From Rhodococcoides trifolii (GTDB taxonomy: Bacteria > Actinomycetota > Actinomycetes > Mycobacteriales > Mycobacteriaceae), in contig NZ_BMCU01000002.1 in assembly GCF_014635345.1 (NCBI RefSeq), positions 1-64,000 on the forward strand: 64,000 bases of DNA. Direction: 5' to 3'. Position 1 is the stretch's first letter, and each line of letters starts with the position of its first letter. The notes under the pieces are model-generated. The model did no database searches. It was given only the letters and a program-made list of their open reading frames with translations, and was not told where the DNA came from. Shown piece after piece: positions 42,144 through 51,696 of the stretch. The position numbers and the translations under genes are program-made.

Positions 42144-44768
42144 CGCCGCCAGCTCGGCACGCGTTCCGATCCCGAGCTTTGCGAACACCTTCGACAGATG
42201 AGTTTCGACGGTGCGCGGGGACAACACCATCACGTCGGCGATCTGTTTGTTCGACGATCCGTCGGCGGCGAGTCGGGCGACTTCCTTTTCGCGCGACGAG
42301 AGGGTGAGGCCCCCGCCCGTCCGCAGCAGGGGAGTGGTGGGCGAACCGCACTGTCGTGCAAGCAGGTTCGCGCGTCGACGAGCGGCGGCGCCGTCGCGGG
42401 GTGCTCCGTCGGCGTCGAACATTCGCGCCGCGTGCATGCACAGTTCCGCGGCGTGCAACCACAGCCCGATCTTCTCCGCTTCGGTTGCTGCCGACAGGGA
42501 TTCGGTGCCACTGGTCGACGCCAGGGCCCGCACCACCTGGAGGAGGACCGTCGCGAGTTCGCCCTCCACCAGGGACCACAGCCGCTCGACCATGGGGAGT
42601 ACGTCCTCGGCATACCCGCAGCGGGCGAGGTCGGCGTAGGCGTGCAGGGTGGCGAGGTGATGTTCGTTGCCGGCGTGCGCATCTGCACCCGCTCGCAGTG
42701 ATCGTTCGGCGCTCGTCATGTCGCCCTTCACCGCCGCGAGCCACCCGAGCGCGATGTGCCGAGTTCCACCGGCGCCGAACAACGTCGGTGACGCAGCGTC
42801 GTCGAGGTCGGCTGCGGCCACCAACTCGTCGGCGTCGGCTGTGCGGCCCGCGATGGCGAGGCACCGGACCAGATCGCACGCGACCATGTGCACCATCGAA
42901 CCCTGACCCAGTTCGCCCGCGAGACTGTGTGCGGTGCGTAGCCACCCTGCCGCCTCGGCGGCGAGGCCTCGCGTGATCAGCAGCCCACCGTTGGCCCAGC
43001 TGAACCACGCTTGCTGCAACGGCGAGGACATCTCGATGCCCTCGCGATATCGGCGAAGGGCGAGATCCTGCGCCCCGCTCAAGTCTCCGGCGAAACCGAA
43101 GGTGAAACACCGGCAGAGGTCGATCATGCTGTGCAAGGGCCCGACCGTCAGATCGTCGGACAACGGCACCCGATCCAATGCTGCGTAGGCGGACGACAGC
43201 TTGCCGATGACCGTCGCCCCGGTGGCCGCGGCGAAGCAGGCAGAGATCAGGGTCGGTCCGCTCAGATCGTCGAGCAGGGGTTCGAGCAAGGACAGAGCAC
43301 CCGCCGAATCGCCGATGGCGTGCATCGTGAGTCCGCGGCGAGCAATCAACTGGGTGCGCACATCGTCGTCCGTCAACGTCAGTTCTGTCGCGTAACTCAG
43401 TGCGAGAGCTTGCTTTCCGTCGCCGATACGCAGGACGAGGTTGTCCGCGCAGGCGGTCACGGCGGCGACGCGCTGAAAGTCGGTCGCCGCGCTGTCGGTG
43501 AGTCGCATCAGCCGTGCGTGGGCATCGTCGACAAGTCCGAGCTGACCCTCGGCGGTAGCGAGAATCAGCTGCGCCTCGAAGCCGCCTCCCGCGTCGTCGG
43601 CCGCCTCCGCGAGTCGACGCGGAATGTCGGGTGGATAGAAGCGCCAGGACAGTCGTGCGGCGGTCACCGCCGACGCGGCGTCGAGACGGAGGCCACCGTC
43701 GAGTCGCAACAGCGCGGCGAGCACGACCTCTCGCGGTCCCGAGTGGCCCTGTGCGGCAGCCGCTTCCAACGCGACTGCCAGCGATGCAGACAGGCGACGC
43801 CTTCTCAGCTGCCCGAGGTTGGCGCGGATGACCGGACCCGTCACCGGCGTGGCGAACTCGACACGGTCGACACCGTCGACCGTGGTCACCACCACGATGC
43901 CACCGGTGTCGAGCTCTTCGAGGAGCGAATCGTCGATCAAGGCGGACGCCGCCGACAACAACAGTGAATCCGCCAGGGCGACGTATTGCAGGGCGGTGAT
44001 GATGTGTCGGCGGTGGGCGGGCGTCGACCCGTCGAGTTGCGACAGAGCGATGAACTCCTCGAGGTACGCCCAGACGATGTCGTCGATGCCCGGTGAGACG
44101 GGGAGCTCGCCGGTCAGTCTCCACAGGTCGCCGCGCCGGACGAGAGTTCCCTGATCGACGGCCGCCGCTATCAGTTCGCGCAACACGACGAGGTTTCCGC
44201 GGGCCATGCGGGTGAACTGATGGACTGCCGCAGCATCGACGGTGTCGCCCGAGTCCGCCACGATCCGAGTGACGATCCGTGCGCAGTCGTCGTCACCGAG
44301 CAGGCTCAGGTCGATGCGGTCGAGAAGCCCGTCCTTCCAGAGCGAATCGATCACAGGCGTTCGTCGTCGACCCGAGCTGACCCCGAGCAGGACGTAGAAG
44401 TTGGGTGCCGACACCAATCGCGCCAAGGAGTCCGTACTGGCCACGTCGATCCAGTGCGAGTCGTCGACCACCACCAGGGTTCGATGCCCCGCGCGCACCG
44501 AGTCGAGAACGTGGGTGAGCGTCGCCTCGGTGCGCATACCGACCTTCAGGCCGGTGCCACCGTCGTCGGGGGCCGAGGTGACGATGCGCATCACGGTCCA
44601 ACCGAGACGTCCGAGCCTCGCGGTGGCCTCGGTCAGCAATCGGGTGCGTCCCACTCCCGGCACACCCTTGACCGCGATTCCGCCGAATCGGTCCGCCGAC
44701 TCGAGAATTCTGGCCAGCTCGTTCTCCCGCCCGACCAGCGGTACTTCACCGCGGGGGAGTGGGTCCAT
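42108..44768 (-). CDS. large LuxR-family (LAL/MalT-like) regulator
   Basis: An 886-aa regulator with an N-terminal AAA/NB domain (VPLVGRENELARILES; GVPGVGRTRLLTEA; TLVVVDDSHWIDVASTDSL), a long TPR-like helical middle, and a C-terminal LuxR HTH (LTLSSREKEVARLAADGSSN, KQIADVMVLSPRTVETHLSK). The usual Walker A Lys is Arg (GVGRT), so nucleotide hydrolysis may be altered. ATG 44768 begins the conserved VGRE block. The ligand and targets are unknown. The 157-base gap to the divergent diguanylate cyclase holds both promoters. Confidence 0.9.
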   Translation of the reverse strand: MDPLPRGEVPLVGRENELARILESADRFGGIAVKGVPGVGRTRLLTEATARLGRLGWTVMRIVTSAPDDGGTGLKVGMRTEATLTHVLDSVRAGHRTLVVVDDSHWIDVASTDSLARLVSAPNFYVLLGVSSGRRRTPVIDSLWKDGLLDRIDLSLLGDDDCARIVTRIVADSGDTVDAAAVHQFTRMARGNLVVLRELIAAAVDQGTLVRRGDLWRLTGELPVSPGIDDIVWAYLEEFIALSQLDGSTPAHRRHIITALQYVALADSLLLSAASALIDDSLLEELDTGGIVVVTTVDGVDRVEFATPVTGPVIRANLGQLRRRRLSASLAVALEAAAAQGHSGPREVVLAALLRLDGGLRLDAASAVTAARLSWRFYPPDIPRRLAEAADDAGGGFEAQLILATAEGQLGLVDDAHARLMRLTDSAATDFQRVAAVTACADNLVLRIGDGKQALALSYATELTLTDDDVRTQLIARRGLTMHAIGDSAGALSLLEPLLDDLSGPTLISACFAAATGATVIGKLSSAYAALDRVPLSDDLTVGPLHSMIDLCRCFTFGFAGDLSGAQDLALRRYREGIEMSSPLQQAWFSWANGGLLITRGLAAEAAGWLRTAHSLAGELGQGSMVHMVACDLVRCLAIAGRTADADELVAAADLDDAASPTLFGAGGTRHIALGWLAAVKGDMTSAERSLRAGADAHAGNEHHLATLHAYADLARCGYAEDVLPMVERLWSLVEGELATVLLQVVRALASTSGTESLSAATEAEKIGLWLHAAELCMHAARMFDADGAPRDGAAARRRANLLARQCGSPTTPLLRTGGGLTLSSREKEVARLAADGSSNKQIADVMVLSPRTVETHLSKVFAKLGIGTRAELAALPDQLFDDSDR

Positions 44769-44925
44769 GGACGCATTATGAGGGTCCTCGGGCGGTGAGG
44801 CGACCGTCACTCGACGAGTTCGGCTCACGAGTATGTCGCAGTGAGGTCCGCGGTACCCACTTCTCAGTACACTGGCACCGACCGGGGGGCCTTTCCACTC
44901 AGATCCGCGCCGGTGAGGAGACTCG

Positions 44926-46566
44926 ATGGTCGACTCTCTGAAGACGCGCGTCCGCATCGTTCTCGCAATCGTGGTCGTGATCGTCCTGATCTCGAGTTCC
45001 GGTCTGCTGGACGTCCGTCACTCGGTGATGCTCGACGACGTGTCCCAGTTGGTGGGTGGCGTGGTTGCCACCGCGGCATGTTGGTGGACGGCCCGCAGCA
45101 GGCTCGGAGCCGAGCGGCGGTGGCGCATTCTGATGGGCGCAGGGATGTTCGGATGGAGCATCGGCATGGTGTTCTGGGGTCTGTACCGGACCGTGTTCGA
45201 CTCCCCGCTGCCGTCTCCGTCGATCGCAGACATCGGCTTCTTCGTGTTTCCCGTGTTCGCCGCACCGGCCTTGCTCACGCTGGTCATCTCGCAGCGTGTG
45301 CGGCCTCGGGGCAGCACCCGGATGTGGGCGTTCGCCATCCTGGACGGGTCCGTCATCGTCGGTTCGCTGTTCGTCCTGTCCTGGACGACGGCGTTGGGAG
45401 CCCTCGCCCATTCGCCGCCGGAGTCGTCACTGGGATTCCTGGTCGCGGTCATGTACCCCATCACCGACCTCGTTCTGGTCGGGATCGTTCTGATCCTGGC
45501 GGTGATTCCGAAGGTCGTCGCCCGGTTCCGAGCACAGTTGTGGTTGCTCCTCGCGGGCATGGTGGCGCTGGCGCTCTCGGACAGCGCATACGCGTATCTG
45601 GTTGCGGCCGGGGGGAACACGGTGTCACCGCTCGCCGACGCGGGATACATTGCAGGGCCGCCGCTGATCGCACTCGCTGCATCGGTACCGGCCAGCCGGA
45701 CGCGGCTCGGGGTTCGATCGACCGCGACGTGGCGCAGTCGACGCACACAGTTGCTCGTTCCGTACGTCCTCATCCTGGTCATCGCATCCATCGTGGGCCT
45801 GCAGTGGCTGACCGTCGGCAACGTCGACACCGTCGTCGTGGTGATCGGAGTCCTCGTCCTCGCCCTGTCGCTGATACGTCAGGTCCTGACACTGCTCGAG
45901 AACGAGGCTCTTCTACGCCGCATCTTCGACGCGCAATCGGAACTTACGTACCGTGCCCATTTCGACGGGTTGACCGGGTTGGCCAACCGCGTGTCGTTCG
46001 ACGAGCACCTGAGCGCCGCGATCGAGGTGTTCACCCGCACCGGCAACCCGTACGTGTTGATGCTCGCCGACCTCGACGATTTCAAGACCATCAACGACAG
46101 ATACGGCCATGCGGCCGGCGACAAAGCGCTCAAGTTGGTCAGCGAGAGGCTCGCCGCCGCGTCGGGAGCCCATGCCCACGTGGCGCGGTTCGGGGGCGAC
46201 GAATTCGTCGTGCTCGTCGACTCGACGGCCGACCACGCCGGGGAGATCGTGTTCCGGATCGTCGACGCCGTCTCCGGGACGCTCGACGTGGACGGTCAGC
46301 ACATGTCGACCGGGGTCTGCGTCGGTGTCGTCGAATTCGGGTCGGTCATGGGTGAGCCGACGCCGGACGCGTTGTTGCGCCTTGCCGACCGCGCGATGTA
46401 CGAGGCGAAGCGTGACGGCAAGGGTCGCGCATTCCTGTACCGAGCAGACCACACCTTCGAAGCGCTCGTCCCGCCCGAGCATCAGGGCAGTCGGGGAACC
46501 AATCCGAATATCGTTGCGGGTGAACCCGAACCGGCACGATTGATGGCGCCGCCGACCAGAACGTAG
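44926..46566 (+). CDS. membrane diguanylate cyclase (GGDEF)
   Basis: A 546-aa protein. The N-terminal half has about nine helices (e.g. TRVRIVLAIVVVIVLISSSG; FGWSIGMVFWGLYR; LVPYVLILVIASIVGLQWL). A coiled coil leads to a GGDEF domain (YRAHFDGLTGLANRVSFDEH; MLADLDDFKTINDRYGHAAG; VARFGGDEFVVLVDS) with the catalytic GGDEF and metal Asp intact, so it should make c-di-GMP. No I-site RxxD is evident just before the active site. No EAL domain is fused. Its last 85 bases overlap the convergent cyclase-family gene. Confidence 0.92.
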   Translation: MVDSLKTRVRIVLAIVVVIVLISSSGLLDVRHSVMLDDVSQLVGGVVATAACWWTARSRLGAERRWRILMGAGMFGWSIGMVFWGLYRTVFDSPLPSPSIADIGFFVFPVFAAPALLTLVISQRVRPRGSTRMWAFAILDGSVIVGSLFVLSWTTALGALAHSPPESSLGFLVAVMYPITDLVLVGIVLILAVIPKVVARFRAQLWLLLAGMVALALSDSAYAYLVAAGGNTVSPLADAGYIAGPPLIALAASVPASRTRLGVRSTATWRSRRTQLLVPYVLILVIASIVGLQWLTVGNVDTVVVVIGVLVLALSLIRQVLTLLENEALLRRIFDAQSELTYRAHFDGLTGLANRVSFDEHLSAAIEVFTRTGNPYVLMLADLDDFKTINDRYGHAAGDKALKLVSERLAAASGAHAHVARFGGDEFVVLVDSTADHAGEIVFRIVDAVSGTLDVDGQHMSTGVCVGVVEFGSVMGEPTPDALLRLADRAMYEAKRDGKGRAFLYRADHTFEALVPPEHQGSRGTNPNIVAGEPEPARLMAPPTRT

Positions 46567-47330
46567 GCACCCGTCGCCGGGATGGCGCTCAAGTTGTTCA
46601 TGTTCTCGAGGCTGATGCGACGCTTGTCGTAGAGAGCCGTCGACACCGGATACGTCTCGTCGTTGCCGAGATCCGGCCCGAAGGTGTCGGTACCGAGTGC
46701 GCCGCGCACGTCCAGGCGACCGGTGTCGATGAGCCACTGCGCCGCCGCGGCGCTGAAACCGGGCTGGTGCGGCAGACCGTCGGCACCGACGTTGGCGTAT
46801 GCGGCTGTGCCCCAGCGTGATTCCCACCCGGTCCACAGGATCACCGCGGCGCCGCGGGGAATGCGTCCGTTGCCCCTCTCGAAGGAGACGAGGTCCTCGA
46901 CCGTCACCGCGTAGTCGGCGTTCCCCGCCGACTGTGTCCTGATGTCGATCTTCACCGCGGGCAGGAACAGGTCCTCGGGGTCCAGCTGGTCGGCAGTTCG
47001 CCCTCCCTCCTGGAAGTGCGCCGGTGCGCCCCAATGGGTGCCGGTGTGTTCGCCTTCCTTGACGTACTGGAGGTAGAAGCCGTCGGCGGCGATCGTGGCG
47101 GCCGGTTCGAGCGTGAACTCCGGGTCACCGGGAAAGATCGGTGTGGTCGCAGGGTCGTTCACGTGCGAGAGCGACACGATCCGCAGCAGCCTGTCCAGCG
47201 GAACCGTCGGAAGCGGAAGTGCCTCGGACGTTCCCGAACTCACCATCTGCGAACCCACCGCCAACGCCAGACCCGTTGCTGCGCTGCCCAACAGGCGCCG
47301 TCTGTCCATACCGAGATCCATCGCTTCCAA
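46482..47330 (-). CDS. Tat-exported cyclase-family (kynurenine formamidase-like) protein
   Basis: A 282-aa protein. A twin-arginine signal (MDRRRLLGSAATGLALAVGS) is followed by a cyclase-family domain: TPIFPGDPEFTL, then EGEHTGTHWGAPAHFQEGG. The family zinc motif is HxGTHxDxxxHF; here the Asp position is Gly (THWGAPAHF), so activity or metal use may differ from kynurenine formamidase. GAAVILWTGWESRWG and GTDTFGPDLGND continue the family pattern. It is convergent with and overlaps the GGDEF gene. Confidence 0.85.
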   Translation of the reverse strand: MEAMDLGMDRRRLLGSAATGLALAVGSQMVSSGTSEALPLPTVPLDRLLRIVSLSHVNDPATTPIFPGDPEFTLEPAATIAADGFYLQYVKEGEHTGTHWGAPAHFQEGGRTADQLDPEDLFLPAVKIDIRTQSAGNADYAVTVEDLVSFERGNGRIPRGAAVILWTGWESRWGTAAYANVGADGLPHQPGFSAAAAQWLIDTGRLDVRGALGTDTFGPDLGNDETYPVSTALYDKRRISLENMNNLSAIPATGAYVLVGGAINRAGSGSPATIFGLVPRLP

Positions 47331-47399
47331 CGGAACGACCCCCGACGGATCGTGCTTCGAGAGGGACGATACGTCGAATCGCTCGGGCCGGCAGCCTTT

Positions 47400-48467
47400 C
47401 TACGGCGCGCCGTGCAGCGCGACCTCGTGTGCCTTGACCGCGAGGTGGACGATGTGACCGGGAACGAGGTCGAGATCGGCGACCGCGGCGGCGGTGACGT
47501 CGGCAGAAAGAGCGAGAGTCGACGACACCCGCGCGGTCACGCGCACGCTCGCGCCACGCACCTCGATATCGGACACCGTGGCACGAAAGACGTTGCGTGG
47601 GCTCCCGTGTGGTGGCTCGGCGTGCACCGCGACCGCACTCGGGGTGAAGACGGCGACGGCCGCGGAACCGACCTCGACGTCACCCGTCCCCATGACGGTG
47701 ATGCCGTCGGGCGTGCGCAGGGTCCCCGGCGCAACGACGGTGCCGTCGACGAGGTCCAGACCGGCGATACGCGCGGCGAAGGTGCTGCGCGGTGCGGCGA
47801 GAACGGAACGGACAGGCCCACGTTCGACGACGCGTCCGTCGTCGATCACGACGACCGTGTCGGCGAGTGCCAGTGCGTCGAGAACGTCGTGTGTCACCAG
47901 CACGGCGGTTCGTCGACGCTCCTGCAGCATGGTCCGTAGGAGTCGGCGAACCGCCGGGGCGGACTCGACGTCGAGCGCGGCCAACGGTTCGTCGAGCAGG
48001 AGCAGAGCGGGGTCGGCGGCCAGTGCCCGTGCGACTGCCACTCGTTGTGCCTGACCACCGGACAATTCCGAGGGACGCCTGCCGGCGAGCTCGGCGGCGC
48101 CCACGTGGGACAACCACTCACGCGCAACCTCTTTCGATCGCGAGCGCCCGACGCCGGCGCTGCGCGGGGCGAACGCCACATTCGCTTCCGCGGTGAGGTG
48201 CGGAAACAGCAAGGGTTGCTGCGACAGGGTCGCGATCCCGCGTCTATGGGTCGGAACGTGAATACCTGCGCTCGTGTCGGTCAGGACGCGACCGTCGAGT
48301 TCGACTCGCCCGTCGTCCGGCCGGAGCAGGCCGGCGGCGATCGACAGCAGAGACGTCTTGCCCGCCCCGTTGGGGCCGATGACCGCCAGTACCGAACCAG
48401 ACGGAGCCTCGATGTCGTAGTCGATGTTGCGCACCGCGATTCGGGCACGGACGGCCAATCCGGTCAC
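47400..48467 (-). CDS. modC: molybdate ABC transporter ATP-binding protein ModC
   Basis: A 355-aa ABC ATPase: Walker [14 protein letters not shown], signature [16 protein letters not shown], Walker [13 protein letters not shown], switch His in [11 protein letters not shown]-terminal TOBE/Mop-type molybdate-binding domain ([20 protein letters not shown]) follows. It drives uptake of molybdate for molybdoenzymes. ATG 48467 overlaps the modB stop by 4 bases. It is the last gene of a four-gene operon. Confidence 0.93.
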   Translation of the reverse strand: MTGLAVRARIAVRNIDYDIEAPSGSVLAVIGPNGAGKTSLLSIAAGLLRPDDGRVELDGRVLTDTSAGIHVPTHRRGIATLSQQPLLFPHLTAEANVAFAPRSAGVGRSRSKEVAREWLSHVGAAELAGRRPSELSGGQAQRVAVARALAADPALLLLDEPLAALDVESAPAVRRLLRTMLQERRRTAVLVTHDVLDALALADTVVVIDDGRVVERGPVRSVLAAPRSTFAARIAGLDLVDGTVVAPGTLRTPDGITVMGTGDVEVGSAAVAVFTPSAVAVHAEPPHGSPRNVFRATVSDIEVRGASVRVTARVSSTLALSADVTAAAVADLDLVPGHIVHLAVKAHEVALHGAP

Positions 48468-49264
48468 AGCGCGCCCGCTATGCGGCGTCCGCGGGTGACG
48501 ATCACGATCAGCGCCGCGACGACCACGAGGACCAGTGACAGTGCCACGGCCGCATCGGGGTCGGTCTCGCGTTGGAGATAGATCTCGAGCGGCAAGGTGC
48601 GGGTGACGCCCTGCAGAGATCCTGCAAAGGTGAGGGTTGCGCCGAACTCACCCAGCGATCGGGCGAAGGCCAGGACTGCTCCGGACACGAGACCGGGCAA
48701 CGCCAGCGGGAGGGTGACGCGCCACAGGACGGTGGACGGGCCGGCGCCGAGCGTCGCGGCAACGGTCTCGAATCGTGTTCCGGCGGTGCGCAGTGCACCT
48801 TCGAGGCTCAACACGAGAAACGGCAACGCGACGAACGACTGAGCGATCACCACCGCTGTGGTCGAGAAAGCGATCCGAAGTCCGAACGCCTCGAAGTGCT
48901 GACCGAGCAGACCCTGCCGACCGAAGGTGTAGAGCAGAGCGATGCCCCCGACCACCGGAGGAAGAACCAACGGCAGCAGCACGAGCGAGCGAGCGAGCGT
49001 GCGGCCGGGAAAATCCCATCGCGCGAGGACCAGCGCCATCGGAACGCCCAGAATCACACAGACGACGGTGCTCGCAGTGGACGTTCTGAGGCTGAGAAAG
49101 AGTGCTGCGCGCGATGATTCGGATGTGATCAGGGGGATGAACCGGGATCTGTCGACCGCCAGGATCATGGCGACGAGAGGAAGGACCACGAACAGCGCGC
49201 CGACGACGGCGGGTACGAGCACCCACCGGGGTGGGCGGCCCGAGGTATCGGGTGACCCTCTCAC
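48464..49264 (-). CDS. modB: molybdate ABC transporter permease ModB
   Basis: A 266-aa permease with about six helices ([60 protein letters not shown]) and the EAA-type loop [20 protein letters not shown] that contacts ModC. GTG 49264 overlaps the modA stop (GTGA). The substrate is assigned from modA and modC. Confidence 0.92.
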   Translation of the reverse strand: MRGSPDTSGRPPRWVLVPAVVGALFVVLPLVAMILAVDRSRFIPLITSESSRAALFLSLRTSTASTVVCVILGVPMALVLARWDFPGRTLARSLVLLPLVLPPVVGGIALLYTFGRQGLLGQHFEAFGLRIAFSTTAVVIAQSFVALPFLVLSLEGALRTAGTRFETVAATLGAGPSTVLWRVTLPLALPGLVSGAVLAFARSLGEFGATLTFAGSLQGVTRTLPLEIYLQRETDPDAAVALSLVLVVVAALIVIVTRGRRIAGAL

Positions 49265-50067
49265 GGCCCTGCGAATCCGGCGTCCGCCAGTACTCTCCGA
49301 CCGTCTTCTCCGGTGACGAGATCCAAGAAGGCCTGCGCAGCAGCATCGTTGGTCGTTCCGGTCAACGTGGCGATCGGGTACGTGTTGACGGCGCCGCTCG
49401 CTTCCGGGAACGGAACTGCGGTCAATTTGTCTCCGGCCCCGGACGCATCGGTGACGTAGACGAGGCCTGCGTCGGCTTGACCCGAGGTGACCTTGCCGAG
49501 AACGTCGGTCACCGACGACTCTTCGCTGACAGGTGTCAGCGCGGTGCCCGTCGACTGCTCGACCTTGGTGGTCGCGGAACCGCACGGCACCTGCGGCGCG
49601 CACACGACCACCGCGGTGTCGGGCTTGTTCAGATCGGCGAACGAGGTGATGCGTTTGGGATTTCCGGCTGCGGTGACGATCGTCAGCGTGTTCGTCGCGA
49701 AATTCACGGGGCTACCGGACACCAGGTTCGCGTCGACCGCCTTGGTCATGTTCGCGGTGTCGGCGGAGGCGAACACGTCTGCCGGTGCGCCCTGAGTGAG
49801 CTGGGTGACCAGATCCGACGATCCTGCGAAGCTGAAGTTCACCGTCGTTCCGGGATGCGCGGCTTCGAACTGCGATCCGAGTTCGGTGAACGTCGACTTC
49901 AGCGATGCGGCGGCGAAGACAGTGAGGTCTCCGGTCACGGCGTCGGCCGAGCTCGATTGCGCCGCAGTCGTCGACGGGTCGGCTTCGCTGCCCGAGTCCG
50001 AGCTGCAACCGGCGACCAGGGCGAGGACGGACAGCGCGGCGAGAGCCGCACCCGGTACGAGTTTCAT
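49261..50067 (-). CDS. modA: molybdate-binding lipoprotein ModA
   Basis: A 268-aa lipoprotein (signal [20 protein letters not shown], lipobox VAGC). The binding-protein core [52 protein letters not shown] is the ModA/WtpA oxyanion pattern with the conserved SS pair. It captures molybdate or tungstate outside the membrane. AAAGGA precedes ATG 50067, which overlaps the regulator stop by 4 bases. Confidence 0.94.
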   Translation of the reverse strand: MKLVPGAALAALSVLALVAGCSSDSGSEADPSTTAAQSSSADAVTGDLTVFAAASLKSTFTELGSQFEAAHPGTTVNFSFAGSSDLVTQLTQGAPADVFASADTANMTKAVDANLVSGSPVNFATNTLTIVTAAGNPKRITSFADLNKPDTAVVVCAPQVPCGSATTKVEQSTGTALTPVSEESSVTDVLGKVTSGQADAGLVYVTDASGAGDKLTAVPFPEASGAVNTYPIATLTGTTNDAAAQAFLDLVTGEDGRRVLADAGFAGP

Positions 50068-50480
50068 GATGATCCTTTGCTGGTGTTCAGAGGACTGTCG
50101 ACGATGACGGTGGTGGCTTTGACGACGGCAACGGCGACCGTGCCGGGTTCGAGTCCGAGCGAGGTGGCCGATTCGGCGCTCATCAGCGAGACGATGGTGA
50201 ACGGGCCGCACTGCATCTGAACTTCGGCCATGACGGTGTCGAGCGTGACCTTGATGACCAGGCCGACCATGCGGTTGCGCGCAGAACTCGTCCCGCTGGA
50301 GGGGTCGGCGGGAGGCGTCGCATGGTCGCGGGCGAAGAGGGCGAGTTCGGCGCCGTCGACGACCTTGCGACCGGAGTCGTCGCGGTGTTCGGTGAGGCTG
50401 CCGTGATCGATCCAGCGGCGGACGGTGTCGTCGCTGACGCCGAGGAGATCGGCTGCGTCCTTGATCCGAATGGTGCTCAC
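50064..50480 (-). CDS. HTH-TOBE molybdate-responsive regulator
   Basis: A 138-aa protein. An excisionase/MerR-like HTH (TIRIKDAADLLGVSDDTVRR, WIDHGSLTEHRDDSGRKVV) is fused to a TOBE (Mop) domain (RNRMVGLVIKVTLDTVMAEV, LMSAESATSLGLEPGTVAVA). The TOBE domain binds molybdate, so this is the likely repressor/sensor of the mod operon it heads. GTG 50480 starts the conserved HTH. Confidence 0.88.
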   Translation of the reverse strand: MSTIRIKDAADLLGVSDDTVRRWIDHGSLTEHRDDSGRKVVDGAELALFARDHATPPADPSSGTSSARNRMVGLVIKVTLDTVMAEVQMQCGPFTIVSLMSAESATSLGLEPGTVAVAVVKATTVIVDSPLNTSKGSS

Positions 50481-50598
50481 ACCGACTCCGCATCTGCGGG
50501 TCGATCGACACGGAAGAGTCGTAGATGCGGCACGAGAGGAAACTCTAGCCGAGAGTGGGTCGGGAACGACGTACACCGCCGCGATCCGCACATGCGAA

Positions 50599-50642
50599 AC
50601 GGGCGGTGCGCCGAACCGGTGAAGGCTCGACGCACCGCCCGT
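50599..50642. terminator. hairpin terminator downstream of the lipoprotein gene
   Basis: A 12-bp perfect stem (ACGGGCGGTGCG / CGCACCGCCCGT) closes a 20-base loop just beyond the lipoprotein stop (50667, minus strand). It lacks a clear T run, as is frequent in high-GC actinobacteria, and separates the lipoprotein gene from the mod operon. Confidence 0.6.
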
Positions 50643-50666
50643 GGCTGGTGCAGTGGAGAGGGGTGA

Positions 50667-51362
50667 CTACGCGGTGTTGACCGTGATGGTCGCAACGCCG
50701 ACGAGCAGGCCCGGGGTGACGGCAGTGGTGTTGAACGTGGTGTTCAGCAGGTCAGCTGCAGTGGCCGAGATGTGGACGGTGGTGCCGGTCAGGATCGCGG
50801 TGTTGTCCGGTCCGGTGGCGAGCGGCTGAAGGGTGCGGCCGTCGAGGTCGAACAACACGGCGCCGGTGGCGGCACTCTGGCCGTTGACGGCGACGTCACC
50901 GGTCAGCACCGAGGTGCCGGGATCGATGTCGAAGTTGGTGAGCTCGACGGTGGTTCCACCGGCGGTGAGGGAGAAGCCGCTTCCGTTGTGCAGGATCTCG
51001 CCCTGGACGTACGGGTCGACAGTACCGGGGGTCCAGTACTTCACGTTGCCGCCGGTGATCGGGAAGATCAGCGATCCGTCGACGAGGGTCGCGGTGCCGA
51101 CCGTGCCGGGGGTCAGTCCGAGGGTGGTGAGTGCTTCGGCGAATCCGGCGTCGAGCTTGACTGCCGTGTCACGACCGGTGAGCGAAGGAACCTCTGCGGC
51201 CGGAGCCGGCTCGGCGGAAGTCGTGGCTGCTTCGGAGGACTCCGAGGAGGCCGACGACGTGGTCGCGGTGGACGAGTCGTCGCTGGACGAGCACGCTGCG
51301 AGCGGAACGATGGCGAGCGCACCGATGGCGGTGGCTACTACGGCCTTGCGGAGAGTGAACAT
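50667..51362 (-). CDS. lipoprotein of unknown function
   Basis: A 231-aa lipoprotein (MFTLRKAVVATAIGALAIVP, lipobox LAAC). A Ser/Thr/Ala-rich linker precedes a domain of about 160 residues that contains LDAGFAEALTTLGLTPGTVG and a beta-rich C-terminus (GTVDPYVQGEILHNGSGFSL; VELTNFDIDPGTSVLTGDV). The pattern recalls HtaA-like beta domains of actinobacteria, but without the haem-binding Tyr/His I could point to. Adjacent genes do not clarify the role. The 331-base upstream gap (51363-51693) is AT-rich and shows no other gene. Confidence 0.75.
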   Translation of the reverse strand: MFTLRKAVVATAIGALAIVPLAACSSSDDSSTATTSSASSESSEAATTSAEPAPAAEVPSLTGRDTAVKLDAGFAEALTTLGLTPGTVGTATLVDGSLIFPITGGNVKYWTPGTVDPYVQGEILHNGSGFSLTAGGTTVELTNFDIDPGTSVLTGDVAVNGQSAATGAVLFDLDGRTLQPLATGPDNTAILTGTTVHISATAADLLNTTFNTTAVTPGLLVGVATITVNTA

Positions 51363-51679
51363 TTTCTTGAATTGCCCTTCGTGGTAGTCGGCTTGAAGAT
51401 GTGGGTAATTCGGCGCCCCCTGTGCTCCGGATTGGAACGACATCCGAATCGGGTGAGGACCGGACCGTGAACCAAATCGAAAAACGTTGGAGCAGCGAAT
51501 TTTTGGCTTCCACAGCTAATAGTTCGCCATCCACACCATCGGGTGCGAGTGGGTCGATCTACCGAAATCAAGGATCCCGATATCTCCTATTCGTAACCGA
51601 TCGCTATCCGGATCGCAAGCAAATCCAAAAGACTGCGAGAAACAAGAAAAAGGTACGTTTCCGCAGGTCCACGGCGCAT

Positions 51680-51696
51680 GTACTGTTCGGTACGTG
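51680..51696 (+). promoter_or_regulatory. leaderless promoter and operator of the TetR gene
   Basis: TACTGT (51681-51686) lies 7 bases before GTG 51694. It is embedded in GTAC-TGTTCG-GTAC, a palindrome whose wider form TGTACTGTTCGGTAC recurs before the downstream oxidoreductase gene. The regulator would thus cover its own -10 element. Confidence 0.6.

Noticed and set aside
41740..44124. Very long open frames antisense to or shifted within the LuxR, GGDEF and other high-GC genes
   Set aside because: They are Arg/Pro-rich shadows with no domain, caused by GC-rich third positions of the real genes.
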